DNA of 48,688 bases, from contig JAQGJX010000101.1 in assembly GCA_028290405.1 (NCBI GenBank), forward strand, positions 1 through 48,688, written 5' to 3'. Made by a program: the position numbers and the translations under genes. Under the pieces are notes generated by a model. It was not told the DNA's origin, made no database searches, and saw only the letters and a list, made by a program, of their open reading frames with translations. Origin of the DNA: Hyphomicrobiales bacterium (GTDB lineage Bacteria > Pseudomonadota > Alphaproteobacteria > Rhizobiales > Beijerinckiaceae). Each line of letters starts with the position of its first letter. Positions within the stretch are counted from its first letter, which is position 1. Positions 32,388 to 40,404 of the stretch are shown in pieces.

Positions 32388-33668
32388 ATGAGTCTGGACA
32401 ATCTCAATGCGCCGCTCGGCTACACGCCGCCGCCGGGCGCCGGACTCCCGACGGCTGCGGCCGCCCGCAAGCTCGCCCCCGCGGACGACGGTCCGCTCGA
32501 CGGCGCCCCGTGGGGCAAGATCGCCGTGGGCGGCCTGGGGCTGGTCGCGTCCCTGCTGGTCGGCTTTCTGTACGCGACCGACGACGGCCTCGGGGGAGAA
32601 CCCTTCGCGCGCGCGCGCATCGAAACGCGCATCCGCCTGCCCGCGCCTGCGTCCGGCCCGTCGGGCGCCGGCGCGCCGATGGCGGGCGTCTCGGTGGACG
32701 ACGTCACCGGCTCCACCCTGAACCTGCGCCGCACCACCTCGCAGGTGGAGGAGGCCAGCGGCGTCAAGATCACCCGGCAGGGCGGCGGCGCGGCGCCCGG
32801 CGCCATGATCATCTCGGTCCCGCAGGAGAACGCGGAAGTCGGCCTGACGCCCGCCCCGGACCGGCGGCTGGTGGACAAAAGCCGCCACGGCGCCATTCCG
32901 CGCGTGGGGCCGGATGGCGCCCGCGCCATGGACGTTTACGCCCGTCCGGTCATCACGCCCGCGAGCGTCAAGCCCGGCGCGCCCCGCATCGCGCTCTTCA
33001 TCGGCGGCATGGGGCTCAACCCAGAGGCCACCCAGGCCGCCGTCGCGGCCCTGCCCCGCGCCGTCACCCTCGGCTTCGCGCCTTACGGACCCGACCTCGC
33101 CCGCCAGACCGCGAGCGCCCGCGAGGAGGGCCACGAAATCGTCCTCCAGGCGCCCATGGAGGGTTTCTCGGAGGCCGAGGACCCGGGCCCCAACGTGCTG
33201 CGCGTGCGCGACCCCGCGCCCGACACGCTGGGCCGGCTGCACTGGCACATGAGCCGCTTCCCGGGCTACGTGGGCGTGGCGGGCTTCCTGGGCGGCAAGT
33301 TCACCTCCGAGCGCGCCGCCTTCGCGCCGGTTCTTTCGGAGATCGGCGTGCGCGGCCTGTTCTACATGGACGACGGCGCCTCCTCGCGCTCCCTCGCGGC
33401 GACGCTCGCCGCCGAGACCGCGACGCCGCTGGCCCGGGCCGACGTCGTGATCGACGCCCGGCTGGACGCGATCGACGAAGCGCTGGTGCGGCTGGAGCGG
33501 CTGGCCCGCGAGCGCGGCGCGGCGACCGGCGCCGCCAGCGGCCTGCCGCTCGTGGTGGAGAAAGTGGCGCGGTTCGCCAGGGCTCTTGAAGGCCGGGGCG
33601 TCGCCCTTGTACCACTGAGCTCCCTGGCGCAGACGCTGAAACCCTCGAGCGCGCGCGCCGCCCCCTAG
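32388..33668 (+). CDS. Divergent polysaccharide deacetylase family protein
   Basis: A 426-residue protein of the divergent polysaccharide deacetylase family (YibQ-like). A cytoplasmic Pro/Ala-rich start leads into one membrane segment ([19 protein letters not shown]), then a linker and a C-terminal NodB-like barrel. The barrel shows [46 protein letters not shown] and [13 protein letters not shown]. The strict NodB metal triad is not obvious, as usual for this group. The family sits beside envC and ctp genes in many proteobacteria. ATG at 32388 follows GGAGATCGGTTCC. Confidence 0.88.
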   Translation: MSLDNLNAPLGYTPPPGAGLPTAAAARKLAPADDGPLDGAPWGKIAVGGLGLVASLLVGFLYATDDGLGGEPFARARIETRIRLPAPASGPSGAGAPMAGVSVDDVTGSTLNLRRTTSQVEEASGVKITRQGGGAAPGAMIISVPQENAEVGLTPAPDRRLVDKSRHGAIPRVGPDGARAMDVYARPVITPASVKPGAPRIALFIGGMGLNPEATQAAVAALPRAVTLGFAPYGPDLARQTASAREEGHEIVLQAPMEGFSEAEDPGPNVLRVRDPAPDTLGRLHWHMSRFPGYVGVAGFLGGKFTSERAAFAPVLSEIGVRGLFYMDDGASSRSLAATLAAETATPLARADVVIDARLDAIDEALVRLERLARERGAATGAASGLPLVVEKVARFARALEGRGVALVPLSSLAQTLKPSSARAAP

Positions 33669-33682
33669 GCCCGCAGGACCAG

Positions 33683-34183
33683 ATGAACGAAATTCCCTAC
33701 CGCCCCTGCGTGGGCGTGATGCTGGTCAACCGCGACGGGCTCGTGTTCGTCGGCCGCCGCCGCAACAAGAAGCTGGTGGAGCACGTGGCGCCCGGCCACG
33801 AATGGCAGATGCCCCAGGGAGGCGTGGACATGGGCGAGGACGTCTACGTGGCCGCGCTGCGCGAACTGCGCGAGGAGACCAACGTCACCAGCGTGTCGCT
33901 GATCGCCGAAGCGCCCGAATGGTTCGCCTACGACCTGCCCGCCGACATCGCCCAGCAGGCCTGGAAAGGCCGTTACCGGGGCCAGACGCAGAAATGGTTC
34001 GCCCTGCGGTTCGAGGGCGACGATTCGGAGATCGACGTGGAGGCGCCGGACGGCGGCAAGCACCGGCCCGAGTTCGACGCCTGGCGGTGGGAACGGCCCG
34101 AGGCGCTCGTGGACCTCATCATCCCCTTCAAGCGGCCGGTCTACGAGAAGGTCGTCGCCGCCTTTGCGCCGCTGATCGCCTGA
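33683..34183 (+). CDS. rppH: RNA 5'-pyrophosphohydrolase RppH (Nudix)
   Basis: A 166-residue Nudix hydrolase. Family marks: [30 protein letters not shown], the Nudix box with Glu52 and RELREETNV (Asn67 replaces the usual Gly), then [15 protein letters not shown] and [28 protein letters not shown]. RppH removes pyrophosphate from mRNA 5' ends and so starts RNA decay; close relatives hydrolyse diadenosine polyphosphates. It begins 14 bases after the deacetylase-like gene and is probably co-transcribed with it. It is convergent with the pagL-like gene, 12 bases away. Confidence 0.94.
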   Translation: MNEIPYRPCVGVMLVNRDGLVFVGRRRNKKLVEHVAPGHEWQMPQGGVDMGEDVYVAALRELREETNVTSVSLIAEAPEWFAYDLPADIAQQAWKGRYRGQTQKWFALRFEGDDSEIDVEAPDGGKHRPEFDAWRWERPEALVDLIIPFKRPVYEKVVAAFAPLIA

Positions 34184-34195
34184 CGGCGGCGGACC

Positions 34196-34792
34196 TCAGA
34201 ACGTGTAGGCGACCTTGAAGCCAGCGTTCGTGAGGCCGCGGTTCTGGACGCACAGCCCCGCGTTCGACGCGTGTTCGACCGTGAGCATGACGCTCCATTG
34301 CGCGCTGAACCGGTAGCCCAGCGCGGCCGATTCATGGAAGGCCGTGCGGCACCCCATGGCGTTCTCGCCTGCGACCGGCAGCGGCCCCGTCGACCCGGTG
34401 TGCACCGTGCCGCCGAACGCGCCCTCCACGAACCAGCGGCGCGTGATGTCGAACGTCCACGTGAAGCCGGCGTACAGCAGGCTCGTATGGCCGGTGAAGT
34501 TGCCCGTGGCCCCCACGTGCACGCGCGGCGTCAGCCAGCCGTAGGGGGTGTGAGGCGCGCGCCCGAAGGGATCGAACAGGACTTCCGCCTTGACGTCCAC
34601 CGCGCCGCTCTCGGGGCTGAGCGGATCGTGCACGACCGCGCCGAGGCGCAGTTCCGACAGCAGCGGCGCCTGGCGCGCAGGCTCCAGCGCGCCCCACGGG
34701 GCCGCCCCGACAGGACCGCCGACGTCCGCGGCATGCGCGGCGGCGCCCGAAAGGGCGCAGGCGAGCGCGGCGATGAGGGGCAAGCTTCGCAT
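34196..34792 (-). CDS. PagL-like lipid A 3-O-deacylase family protein
   Basis: A 198-residue outer-membrane protein of the acyloxyacyl hydrolase/PagL family. A signal peptide MRSLPLIAALACALSGAAAHA is followed by eight likely beta strands ending in aromatic FKVAYTF. The active-site block EHASNAGLCVQNRGLTNAG carries the family His174 and Ser176. At the place of the third catalytic residue (Glu in PagL, 14 after the His) there is Thr, so activity may rely on another residue. ATG at 34792 begins the signal; ATG at 34819 is also in frame but directly abuts an inverted repeat. Confidence 0.8.
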   Translation of the reverse strand: MRSLPLIAALACALSGAAAHAADVGGPVGAAPWGALEPARQAPLLSELRLGAVVHDPLSPESGAVDVKAEVLFDPFGRAPHTPYGWLTPRVHVGATGNFTGHTSLLYAGFTWTFDITRRWFVEGAFGGTVHTGSTGPLPVAGENAMGCRTAFHESAALGYRFSAQWSVMLTVEHASNAGLCVQNRGLTNAGFKVAYTF

Positions 34793-34821
34793 CAGGAAAC
34801 GCTCGACCGTTCGATCCATGT

Positions 34822-34854
34822 GAGTCGCAGTTAACTCGTAATACGATGCGACTC
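34822..34854. promoter_or_regulatory. Nested inverted repeat upstream of pagL-like gene
   Basis: Outer arms GAGTCGCA and TGCGACTC enclose 17 bases that contain a second palindrome, TCGTA-A-TACGA. It lies between hisE and the pagL-like start on the minus strand, so it could be an operator, a translational hairpin for pagL or the end of the hisE transcript. No T-run follows on the minus strand, which argues against a simple terminator. Confidence 0.5.
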
Positions 34855-34875
34855 CTTTGTGAAGCCGCGATCGGC

Positions 34876-35253
34876 TTACTTGACGGCCGAAAGCTGGGCG
34901 CGCTCCCGATGGGCCTGCTTGAGCAGTTGCGGCTTGCGCATGCGCTTGGGGAGTTTCTCGGCGACTCCGAACAATCGCTCGCGCCGGTCGAGTTCGGCGA
35001 ACACGGACTGCGGCGACACGCCCGCGTGAGCCCAGAGCACCGCAAGGTGGTAGAGCAGGTCGGCGCTTTCCAGAACGACGTTGTCGGGCGAGCCCATCAC
35101 GGCTTCGATGCCGACCTCGGCCGCCTCCTCGACGAGCTTCTTGGCGATTTTGGGCGCGCCGTCGCGCAGAAGGCGCGCGGTCTTGGATTGCCCGGGGTTG
35201 GCGCCGCGCGCCGCGCAGACGGCGCCATGGAGACGGGTCAGGGAATCATGCAT
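34876..35253 (-). CDS. hisE: Phosphoribosyl-ATP pyrophosphohydrolase HisE
   Basis: A 125-residue protein of the HisE/MazG-like fold. The sequence carries SLTRLHGAVCAARG, KTARLLRDGAPKIAKKLVEEAAEVGIEAVMG and DNVVLESADLLYHLAVLWAHAGVSP, giving the EExxE and ExxD metal motifs. HisE removes pyrophosphate from phosphoribosyl-ATP in the second step of histidine synthesis. It is slightly longer than a minimal HisE, with a basic tail (MRKPQLLKQAHRERAQ). No other his gene is adjacent, although in many relatives hisE lies beside hisF. rimM ends 99 bases upstream. Confidence 0.9.
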   Translation of the reverse strand: MHDSLTRLHGAVCAARGANPGQSKTARLLRDGAPKIAKKLVEEAAEVGIEAVMGSPDNVVLESADLLYHLAVLWAHAGVSPQSVFAELDRRERLFGVAEKLPKRMRKPQLLKQAHRERAQLSAVK

Positions 35254-35352
35254 TCGTTAACCATACGCGCGCATCGATTACCGATGTGTGAACCAGGCGC
35301 GCGGGCGCGAACGTCTTGTTAACGGGCCGCGCGACCTTGCGCGGGGCCGGCG

Positions 35353-35901
35353 TCAGGTATCCTCGCCCTTGACCTCGATCTCGTCGGGCGGCGCCACGAC
35401 GATGCGGCCGCCGCGCACGTCCACCACCGGAACCGCCGCGGCGGTGAACGGCAGCAGCTTCGTCTCGCCGACCCCCGCCGGGGGTTCGACCTCGATGATG
35501 TCGCCGGCTCCGAAGTTCAGCACCGTGCGCACCTTGCCAAAGAGCGAACCGTCGGCCAGCTCCACCCGCAGGCCCACCAGGTCGGCGACGTAGAACTCGT
35601 CGTCGTCGGGCGGCGGCAGCGCGTCGCGGGCGATGTAGATGTCGGTGTTGGTCAGCGCTTCCGCGCCGTTGCGGTCGCGCAGGCCCGCCAGCCGCACCAC
35701 GATCATGTCGTCCTTCACGGCGCGGGCCGCCTCGATGACGAACGAACGCGTTCCCGCCTGGTCGGTGAGCCCCTTGTAGGAGGCAAGAGCCAGCGGGTCG
35801 GCGGTGAAGGACTTCACGCGAACTTCGCCGCGCACGCCCTGGGCGGCGCCGAAGCGGCCGACCAGGATGCGCGAGGCGCTGTTTTGGGTGGGATCGCTCA
35901 C
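35353..35901 (-). CDS. rimM: Ribosome maturation factor RimM
   Basis: A 182-residue RimM with both domains: N-terminal ILVGRFGAAQGVRGEVRVKSFTADP and the PRC-barrel FYVADLVGLRVELADGSLFGKVRTVLNFGAGDIIEV ending LLPFTAAAVPVVDVRGGRIVV. RimM binds ribosomal protein uS19 and assists 30S head assembly and 16S rRNA processing. It lies 28 bases after rpsP on the same strand. The usual next genes trmD and rplS are not here; hisE follows instead. Confidence 0.95.
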   Translation of the reverse strand: MSDPTQNSASRILVGRFGAAQGVRGEVRVKSFTADPLALASYKGLTDQAGTRSFVIEAARAVKDDMIVVRLAGLRDRNGAEALTNTDIYIARDALPPPDDDEFYVADLVGLRVELADGSLFGKVRTVLNFGAGDIIEVEPPAGVGETKLLPFTAAAVPVVDVRGGRIVVAPPDEIEVKGEDT

Positions 35902-35929
35902 GAGCGAACCGGCGCGGAACGCTGCACGA

Positions 35930-36289
35930 TTACTCGGCGGCGCTGGCGGCGGCTGCGGCCGCAGCGGCGGCGGTCGCGGCGCGTTCCTGGGCCTTCTTCT
36001 TGGGCAGGGCCTTCTCGGGATTGTTGCGCGTCTCGCGCTTCAGAACGCCGAGGCCGTCGAGCAGGCGGGCGACGCGGTCGGTCGGCTGGGCGCCCTTGGC
36101 GATCCAGTCCTTGGCCTTCTCGGCGTCGAGCACCAGGCGCGTGGCGTCGTCCTTGGGACGCAGCGGATCGAACGTGCCGATCTTCTCCACGAAGCGGCCG
36201 TCGCGCGGCATGCGGGCGTCGGCGACGACGATGCGATAGAACGGGCGCTTCTTGGCGCCGCCGCGGGAGAGACGAATCTTGAGGGACAT
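35930..36289 (-). CDS. rpsP: 30S ribosomal protein S16 (bS16)
   Basis: A 119-residue bS16. The core is [41 protein letters not shown] and ERVARLL-like [16 protein letters not shown]. An Ala-rich C-terminal tail of about 20 residues extends it, a common alphaproteobacterial feature. ATG at 36289 with AAGGAGCC upstream is clear. It lies between ffh and rimM in the conserved order. The 97-base gap to ffh contains short direct repeats (GAGGGAC twice). Confidence 0.97.
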   Translation of the reverse strand: MSLKIRLSRGGAKKRPFYRIVVADARMPRDGRFVEKIGTFDPLRPKDDATRLVLDAEKAKDWIAKGAQPTDRVARLLDGLGVLKRETRNNPEKALPKKKAQERAATAAAAAAAAASAAE

Positions 36290-36386
36290 GCTTGGCTCCT
36301 TATGTGATTTAGCGATTAGCGAGTGGCGAGGGACGAGGGACGAATGAAAGCCGCGGCCTTCTATTCGCGACCCGCTCTTCGCCGGT

Positions 36387-37937
36387 TCATTTCTTCTTGC
36401 CCCCGAACGGGTTGAACCCGCCAAGGCCGGGCAGTTTGGCGCCCAGCCCCGGCAAGCCCGGAAGGCCGCCGCCGCCGACAAGACCCGGCGGGGGAGCGGA
36501 GGGGAGTTTCGGCATATTGGGGGGCAGGCCCTGGCCGCCGCCCATCTGCTTCTGCATTTCGGCGATCTGCTCCGGGGACGGCATGCCGCCGCCCATCCCG
36601 AACATCTGGGCCATCTTGCCCATGGGACCGCGCTTGTTGGCGCCCCCCATGGCCTTCATCATGTCGGCCATCTGCCGGTGCTGCTTGAGCAGCCGGTTCA
36701 GGTCCTCCACCTTCATGCCCGAGCCCGCCGCCACGCGCTTCTTGCGCGAGGCCTTCAGCAGGTCCGGATTGCGGCGCTCGCGGGGGGTCATCGACAGGAT
36801 CATGGCGCGCTGGCGCTTGATGGTGTTGTCGTCCACGCCCGACTTGGCGATCTGGTCCTTCATCTTGGCGACGCCCGGCAGCATGCCCATGAGGCCCCCG
36901 AGCCCGCCGATCTTCTCAACCTGCGCCAATTGATCGGCGAGGTCGTTCAGGTCGAACTGGCCCTTGCGCATGCGCTCGGCGATCGCCTGCGCCTTCTCGG
37001 CGTCGATCGACTGCGCGGCCTTCTCGACCAGCGCGACGATGTCGCCCATGCCCAGGATGCGGTTGGCGACGCGGCCGGGATGGAAATCGTCGAGGTCGTC
37101 GACCTTCTCGCCCGTGCCGATCAGCTTGATGGGCTTGCCGGTGACGGCGCGCATGGAGAGCGCCGCGCCGCCGCGGCCGTCGCCGTCGGTGCGGGTCAGC
37201 ACGATGCCCGTGATGCCGATGCGCTCGTCGAAGCTCTTGGCGAGGTTGACGGCGTCCTGGCCGGTCAGGCTGTCGGCGACCAGCAGGATTTCGTGCGGGC
37301 GCGCGAAAGCCTTGATCTCCGCCATCTCGGCCATCAGCGGCTCGTCGATGTGGGTGCGGCCCGCCGTGTCGAGCAGCACCACGTCGTAGCCCTGCAGGCG
37401 CGCGGCCTGTTCGGCGCGCTGGGCGATCTGCACCGGCGTCTGGCCGGCCACGATGGGCAGCGTGTCCACGCCCACCTGCTGGCCCAGCACCGCGAGCTGC
37501 TCCTGGGCGGCCGGGCGCTTCACGTCCAGCGACGCCATGAGCACCTTGCGCTTCATGCGCTCGGTGAGCCGCTTTGCGATCTTGGCGGTCGTGGTGGTCT
37601 TGCCCGCGCCCTGCAGGCCCACCATCATGATGGCGACGGGGGCGGCGGCGTCGAGGTTGATCGGGTCGGCGTCGGAGCCCAGCGTCTCGACCAGCACGTC
37701 GTTGACGATCTTCACGACCATCTGGCCGGGCGTGACCGACTTCACCACGTTGGCGCCGACCGCGCGGGCGCGCACCTTTTCGGTGAACTCGCGCACGACG
37801 TCGAGCGCCACGTCCGCTTCGAGCAGCGCGCGGCGCACTTCGCGCATGGCGGCGTTGACGTCGTCCTCCGAGAGGGCGCCGCGACGCGTCAGCTTGTCGA
37901 ATATGCCGGAGAGCTTTTCTGAAAGGCCCTCGAACAT
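36387..37937 (-). CDS. ffh: Signal recognition particle protein Ffh
   Basis: A 516-residue SRP54/Ffh GTPase. The N domain starts [16 protein letters not shown]. The G domain has [36 protein letters not shown] and GTGEK. A Met-rich M domain ([26 protein letters not shown]) binds 4.5S RNA and signal peptides, ending in a Gly/Pro/Leu-rich tail. With FtsY, also encoded in this window, it delivers nascent membrane proteins to the translocon. ATG at 37937 follows GGAGACCGCC. Confidence 0.98.
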   Translation of the reverse strand: MFEGLSEKLSGIFDKLTRRGALSEDDVNAAMREVRRALLEADVALDVVREFTEKVRARAVGANVVKSVTPGQMVVKIVNDVLVETLGSDADPINLDAAAPVAIMMVGLQGAGKTTTTAKIAKRLTERMKRKVLMASLDVKRPAAQEQLAVLGQQVGVDTLPIVAGQTPVQIAQRAEQAARLQGYDVVLLDTAGRTHIDEPLMAEMAEIKAFARPHEILLVADSLTGQDAVNLAKSFDERIGITGIVLTRTDGDGRGGAALSMRAVTGKPIKLIGTGEKVDDLDDFHPGRVANRILGMGDIVALVEKAAQSIDAEKAQAIAERMRKGQFDLNDLADQLAQVEKIGGLGGLMGMLPGVAKMKDQIAKSGVDDNTIKRQRAMILSMTPRERRNPDLLKASRKKRVAAGSGMKVEDLNRLLKQHRQMADMMKAMGGANKRGPMGKMAQMFGMGGGMPSPEQIAEMQKQMGGGQGLPPNMPKLPSAPPPGLVGGGGLPGLPGLGAKLPGLGGFNPFGGKKK

Positions 37938-38161
37938 GGCGGTCTCCTGTGATCGCCAGCCGACGCCCCAATGCGAAACGCGCCCGGGGGCGCATCGCGC
38001 TGCCGGGCGTTGGCCCCAAGCCTCGAGGGCCGGTGGGCGGATCGCAGTCAAACGTCTCTGACGAGAGTTGAGGCGCTTTTACGCGCGGGGGCGCGCCGAG
38101 TCAACGAACGGGCGGTTTGGAGCCTGCGGAGCTTTGGCTTAACCTTGGGGCGTGGCGCGCC

Positions 38162-38420
38162 TTGATAACGAAGGAGAAGCGTCAGGCGACCATAGACGCT
38201 CCCGATCTCGATTTCATAATTGCGGATCTTTTTTTCGATGGGGGACCAACGGTCGCTCGCCCATCGATGCGCGGAGATGAAATGAGGTACGCCACGACTG
38301 CATTTGTCGGCGAGTATTTTCTGACGCTGATCTGGACTGAGCGAGTCGAAGATCCGTGTCATTTCGTTGAGGAGGGCCCGTGTCACAGAACAAAGAGCGT
38401 ATCGTGCGCTATTCAACTGA
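38162..38420 (+). pseudogene. brnT: BrnT-like toxin gene, frameshifted
   Basis: Two adjoining frames together spell a BrnT-family RNase toxin. The first, from TTG at 38162, reads KEKRQATIDAPDLDF, FFDGGP, MRGDEMRYATTAFVGEY and LTLIWTER up to about 38344. It then runs out of family sequence. The next frame from 38343 reads SKIRVISLRRARVTEQRAYRALF and stops at 38418-38420, the usual BrnT C-terminus. A shift of one base near 38340-38346 is needed to join them. The N-terminus is also short. The antitoxin gene overlaps its end by 41 bases, as in intact brnTA pairs. Confidence 0.7.
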
Positions 38421-38682
38421 ACAGCTCGTCGCAATGCGCGCAGCCGGTCTCGACAGGACCGACTGGGAAAAAGCGCGCAATCATCCCATGCCGGACGGGA
38501 GCGATCCTGACGACGCCATGGAGGACGTGGACATGGACTGGGTGACCACCGAACTCCCCCTCAACCGCTCCAAGCAGCAGCTCGACGCGGACATGCTCGA
38601 CTGGTTCAAGGCGCAGGGCCCCGGCTACCAGACGAAGATCAACGCGGTGCTGCGCAGCTATGCCGAGCAGAAGTCGAAATAG
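38380..38682 (+). CDS. brnA: BrnA-like antitoxin
   Basis: A 100-residue BrnA-family antitoxin. An N-terminal toxin-binding region (IVRYSTEQLVAMRAAGLDRTDWEKARNHP) is followed by acidic DDAMEDVDMDWVTTELP and a C-terminal ribbon-helix-helix DNA-binding part (LDADMLDWFKAQGPGYQTKINAVLRSYAEQ). The start is GTG at 38380 with GAGGAGGG upstream, inside the end of the toxin gene. BrnA normally neutralises BrnT and represses the pair. Here the antitoxin is intact while the toxin frame is broken, so it is probably a relic or still regulates other sites. Confidence 0.85.
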   Translation: MSQNKERIVRYSTEQLVAMRAAGLDRTDWEKARNHPMPDGSDPDDAMEDVDMDWVTTELPLNRSKQQLDADMLDWFKAQGPGYQTKINAVLRSYAEQKSK

Positions 38683-38691
38683 CCCGCAGCC

Positions 38692-40341
38692 TCACGCCCC
38701 GCCCGTCGCCCGCGCCAGGACTGCGCGGGCGTCCCCCGCGCCGCCGCGCCAGGCCACGATCTGGTCGGGCCGGATGAGCGCGAGATCGGCTTCATAGAGC
38801 GCGCGCGCCTCCGCCCCCGGCAGGCCCACCACCCGCAGGTCCACCCCCAGCGTCTCGGCGGCGTCCACGAAATCAGCGCCCGAAGGCGCATCGGCGCCCA
38901 GCCGCAGCAGCGTCCACTCGAAGCCGAACGCGTCGTACAGCGAGCGGCCGTCCTCCAGCCAGACGTGCGGCGCCCGGCCTCCCGGACAGGCCGTCGGATG
39001 ATAGACGTTCGGGCCGTCGGGCGGCGGCGAGGTTCCGTCGCTCACGATGATCGGAGATCCGTCGTAGCGGGCGCCGAGCGTGAAACCCGGGATGTTGAAC
39101 TCGGCCCGCGCGTGCCGGTTGAAATACGCCCCTGCGGCCTCGCGCGCCGCGGCGCCGTCCGGCGTGTCGTCCTCGATCTGCGGCGGCGCGACGTAATTGC
39201 CCAGCGAATCCGCCAGGCCGCGCGCGAACCCCGTGTTGCGCCGCGCCACGTTCCAGCGCTCCGGCTCGTAGCTGTCCAGCAGGCCGGGCCCGGCGGTCCC
39301 GCGCACGCTGGCCGCCAGCTTCCAGCCGAGGTTCACGGCGTCCTCGATGGCCGTGTTGTAGCCCATCCCCCCTGCGGGGGTGAACAGGTGCGCGGCGTCG
39401 CCGCCGATGAACACGCGGCCTTTTTGCATGTGCTCGGCGACCAGCGCGTGGCCGGCCGTCCAGGCGTTCATGGAGATGACCTGCGCCTCCACGTCGCGGC
39501 CCACGCCGCGCCGGAACATCGCCAGCGCGTCCGCCTCCGTCACGGAATCTTCGGATTCGCCGGGGCGCAATTGCGTGTGGAACGCGAACTCGGACACGCC
39601 GTCCACCGCCGCCATGAAGGCCCGGCGGTCGTGGTTGAACGTGACGTACATCCACGCGGAGGCGTGCGGCACGGCCTTGTAGAATTCCGGGCAGCGGACA
39701 TAGATGGCGAACATGCGCCCGCCCATGAAATCGCGCGCCATGCCGGTCTCGCCGCCCCAGCCGTAGCCGAGCTTGCCGCGCACGAGGCTGCGCGCGCCGT
39801 CCGCCCCCACCAGATAACGCGCCGTGACGTCGATGGCGCCCGAGGGCCCCTCGGCCTGCGCGTCCACGTGGGTCCCGGCGTCGGTGAAATCGACCAGCCG
39901 CGTCTGGAACCGCACCTCGATTCCCGGCAGGGCGCGCGCGTGCTTGAGCAGCACGGGCTCGACGAATTTCTGCGACACGCGATGCGGCAGCTCCGCGGCG
40001 CTCCATTCGCCCGACAGGCCGCGCACGATCTGCTTGGCGTCGCGCGCGGAGGGCAGGCTGAACCTGGCGATCTCGTGGGTGGCGAAGCGCGTGAAATAGG
40101 CGATGTCCGTGGGGTAATCCGCCGGAAGCCCCATCTGGCGGATTTCGTCCGCGAATCCGAGGCGCCGGTAATGCTCCATGGTGCGGGCCTGCGTGGCGTT
40201 GGCCTGCGGGTTCACCGCCGTCCCGGCCTTGCCGTCGATCACCAGCGCGCGCACGCCGCGGCGGCCCAGTTCGTTGGCCAGCATCAGGCCGCACGGCCCC
40301 GCCCCGGCGATCAGAACGTCCGTGTTCACACTCTCACGCAT
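38692..40341 (-). CDS. FAD-dependent aromatic-ring hydroxylase
   Basis: A 549-residue class A flavoprotein monooxygenase of the PheA/TfdB/MhpA group. FAD motif VLIAGAGPCGLMLANELGRRG lies at residues 9-29, the DG-type motif YLVGADGARSLVRGKLG in the middle, and the GD motif VFIGGDAAHLFTPAGGMGYNTAIEDAVNLGWKL near residue 310. A C-terminal thioredoxin-like domain follows. Such enzymes hydroxylate phenols or hydroxyphenylpropionates using NAD(P)H and oxygen. The substrate is unknown. It is convergent with brnA (ten bases apart) and stands alone on its strand. Confidence 0.88.
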   Translation of the reverse strand: MRESVNTDVLIAGAGPCGLMLANELGRRGVRALVIDGKAGTAVNPQANATQARTMEHYRRLGFADEIRQMGLPADYPTDIAYFTRFATHEIARFSLPSARDAKQIVRGLSGEWSAAELPHRVSQKFVEPVLLKHARALPGIEVRFQTRLVDFTDAGTHVDAQAEGPSGAIDVTARYLVGADGARSLVRGKLGYGWGGETGMARDFMGGRMFAIYVRCPEFYKAVPHASAWMYVTFNHDRRAFMAAVDGVSEFAFHTQLRPGESEDSVTEADALAMFRRGVGRDVEAQVISMNAWTAGHALVAEHMQKGRVFIGGDAAHLFTPAGGMGYNTAIEDAVNLGWKLAASVRGTAGPGLLDSYEPERWNVARRNTGFARGLADSLGNYVAPPQIEDDTPDGAAAREAAGAYFNRHARAEFNIPGFTLGARYDGSPIIVSDGTSPPPDGPNVYHPTACPGGRAPHVWLEDGRSLYDAFGFEWTLLRLGADAPSGADFVDAAETLGVDLRVVGLPGAEARALYEADLALIRPDQIVAWRGGAGDARAVLARATGGA

Positions 40342-40404
40342 GCCAGTCCTCCGGACGCGTGCGTAACCGGCCCGGCGTGCCCAGTCAAAGGATTGGCGAC
40401 ATCC

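Noticed and set aside
38048-38434. 128-codon minus-strand frame
   Set aside because: Antisense to brnT/brnA, which have family sequence on the plus strand.
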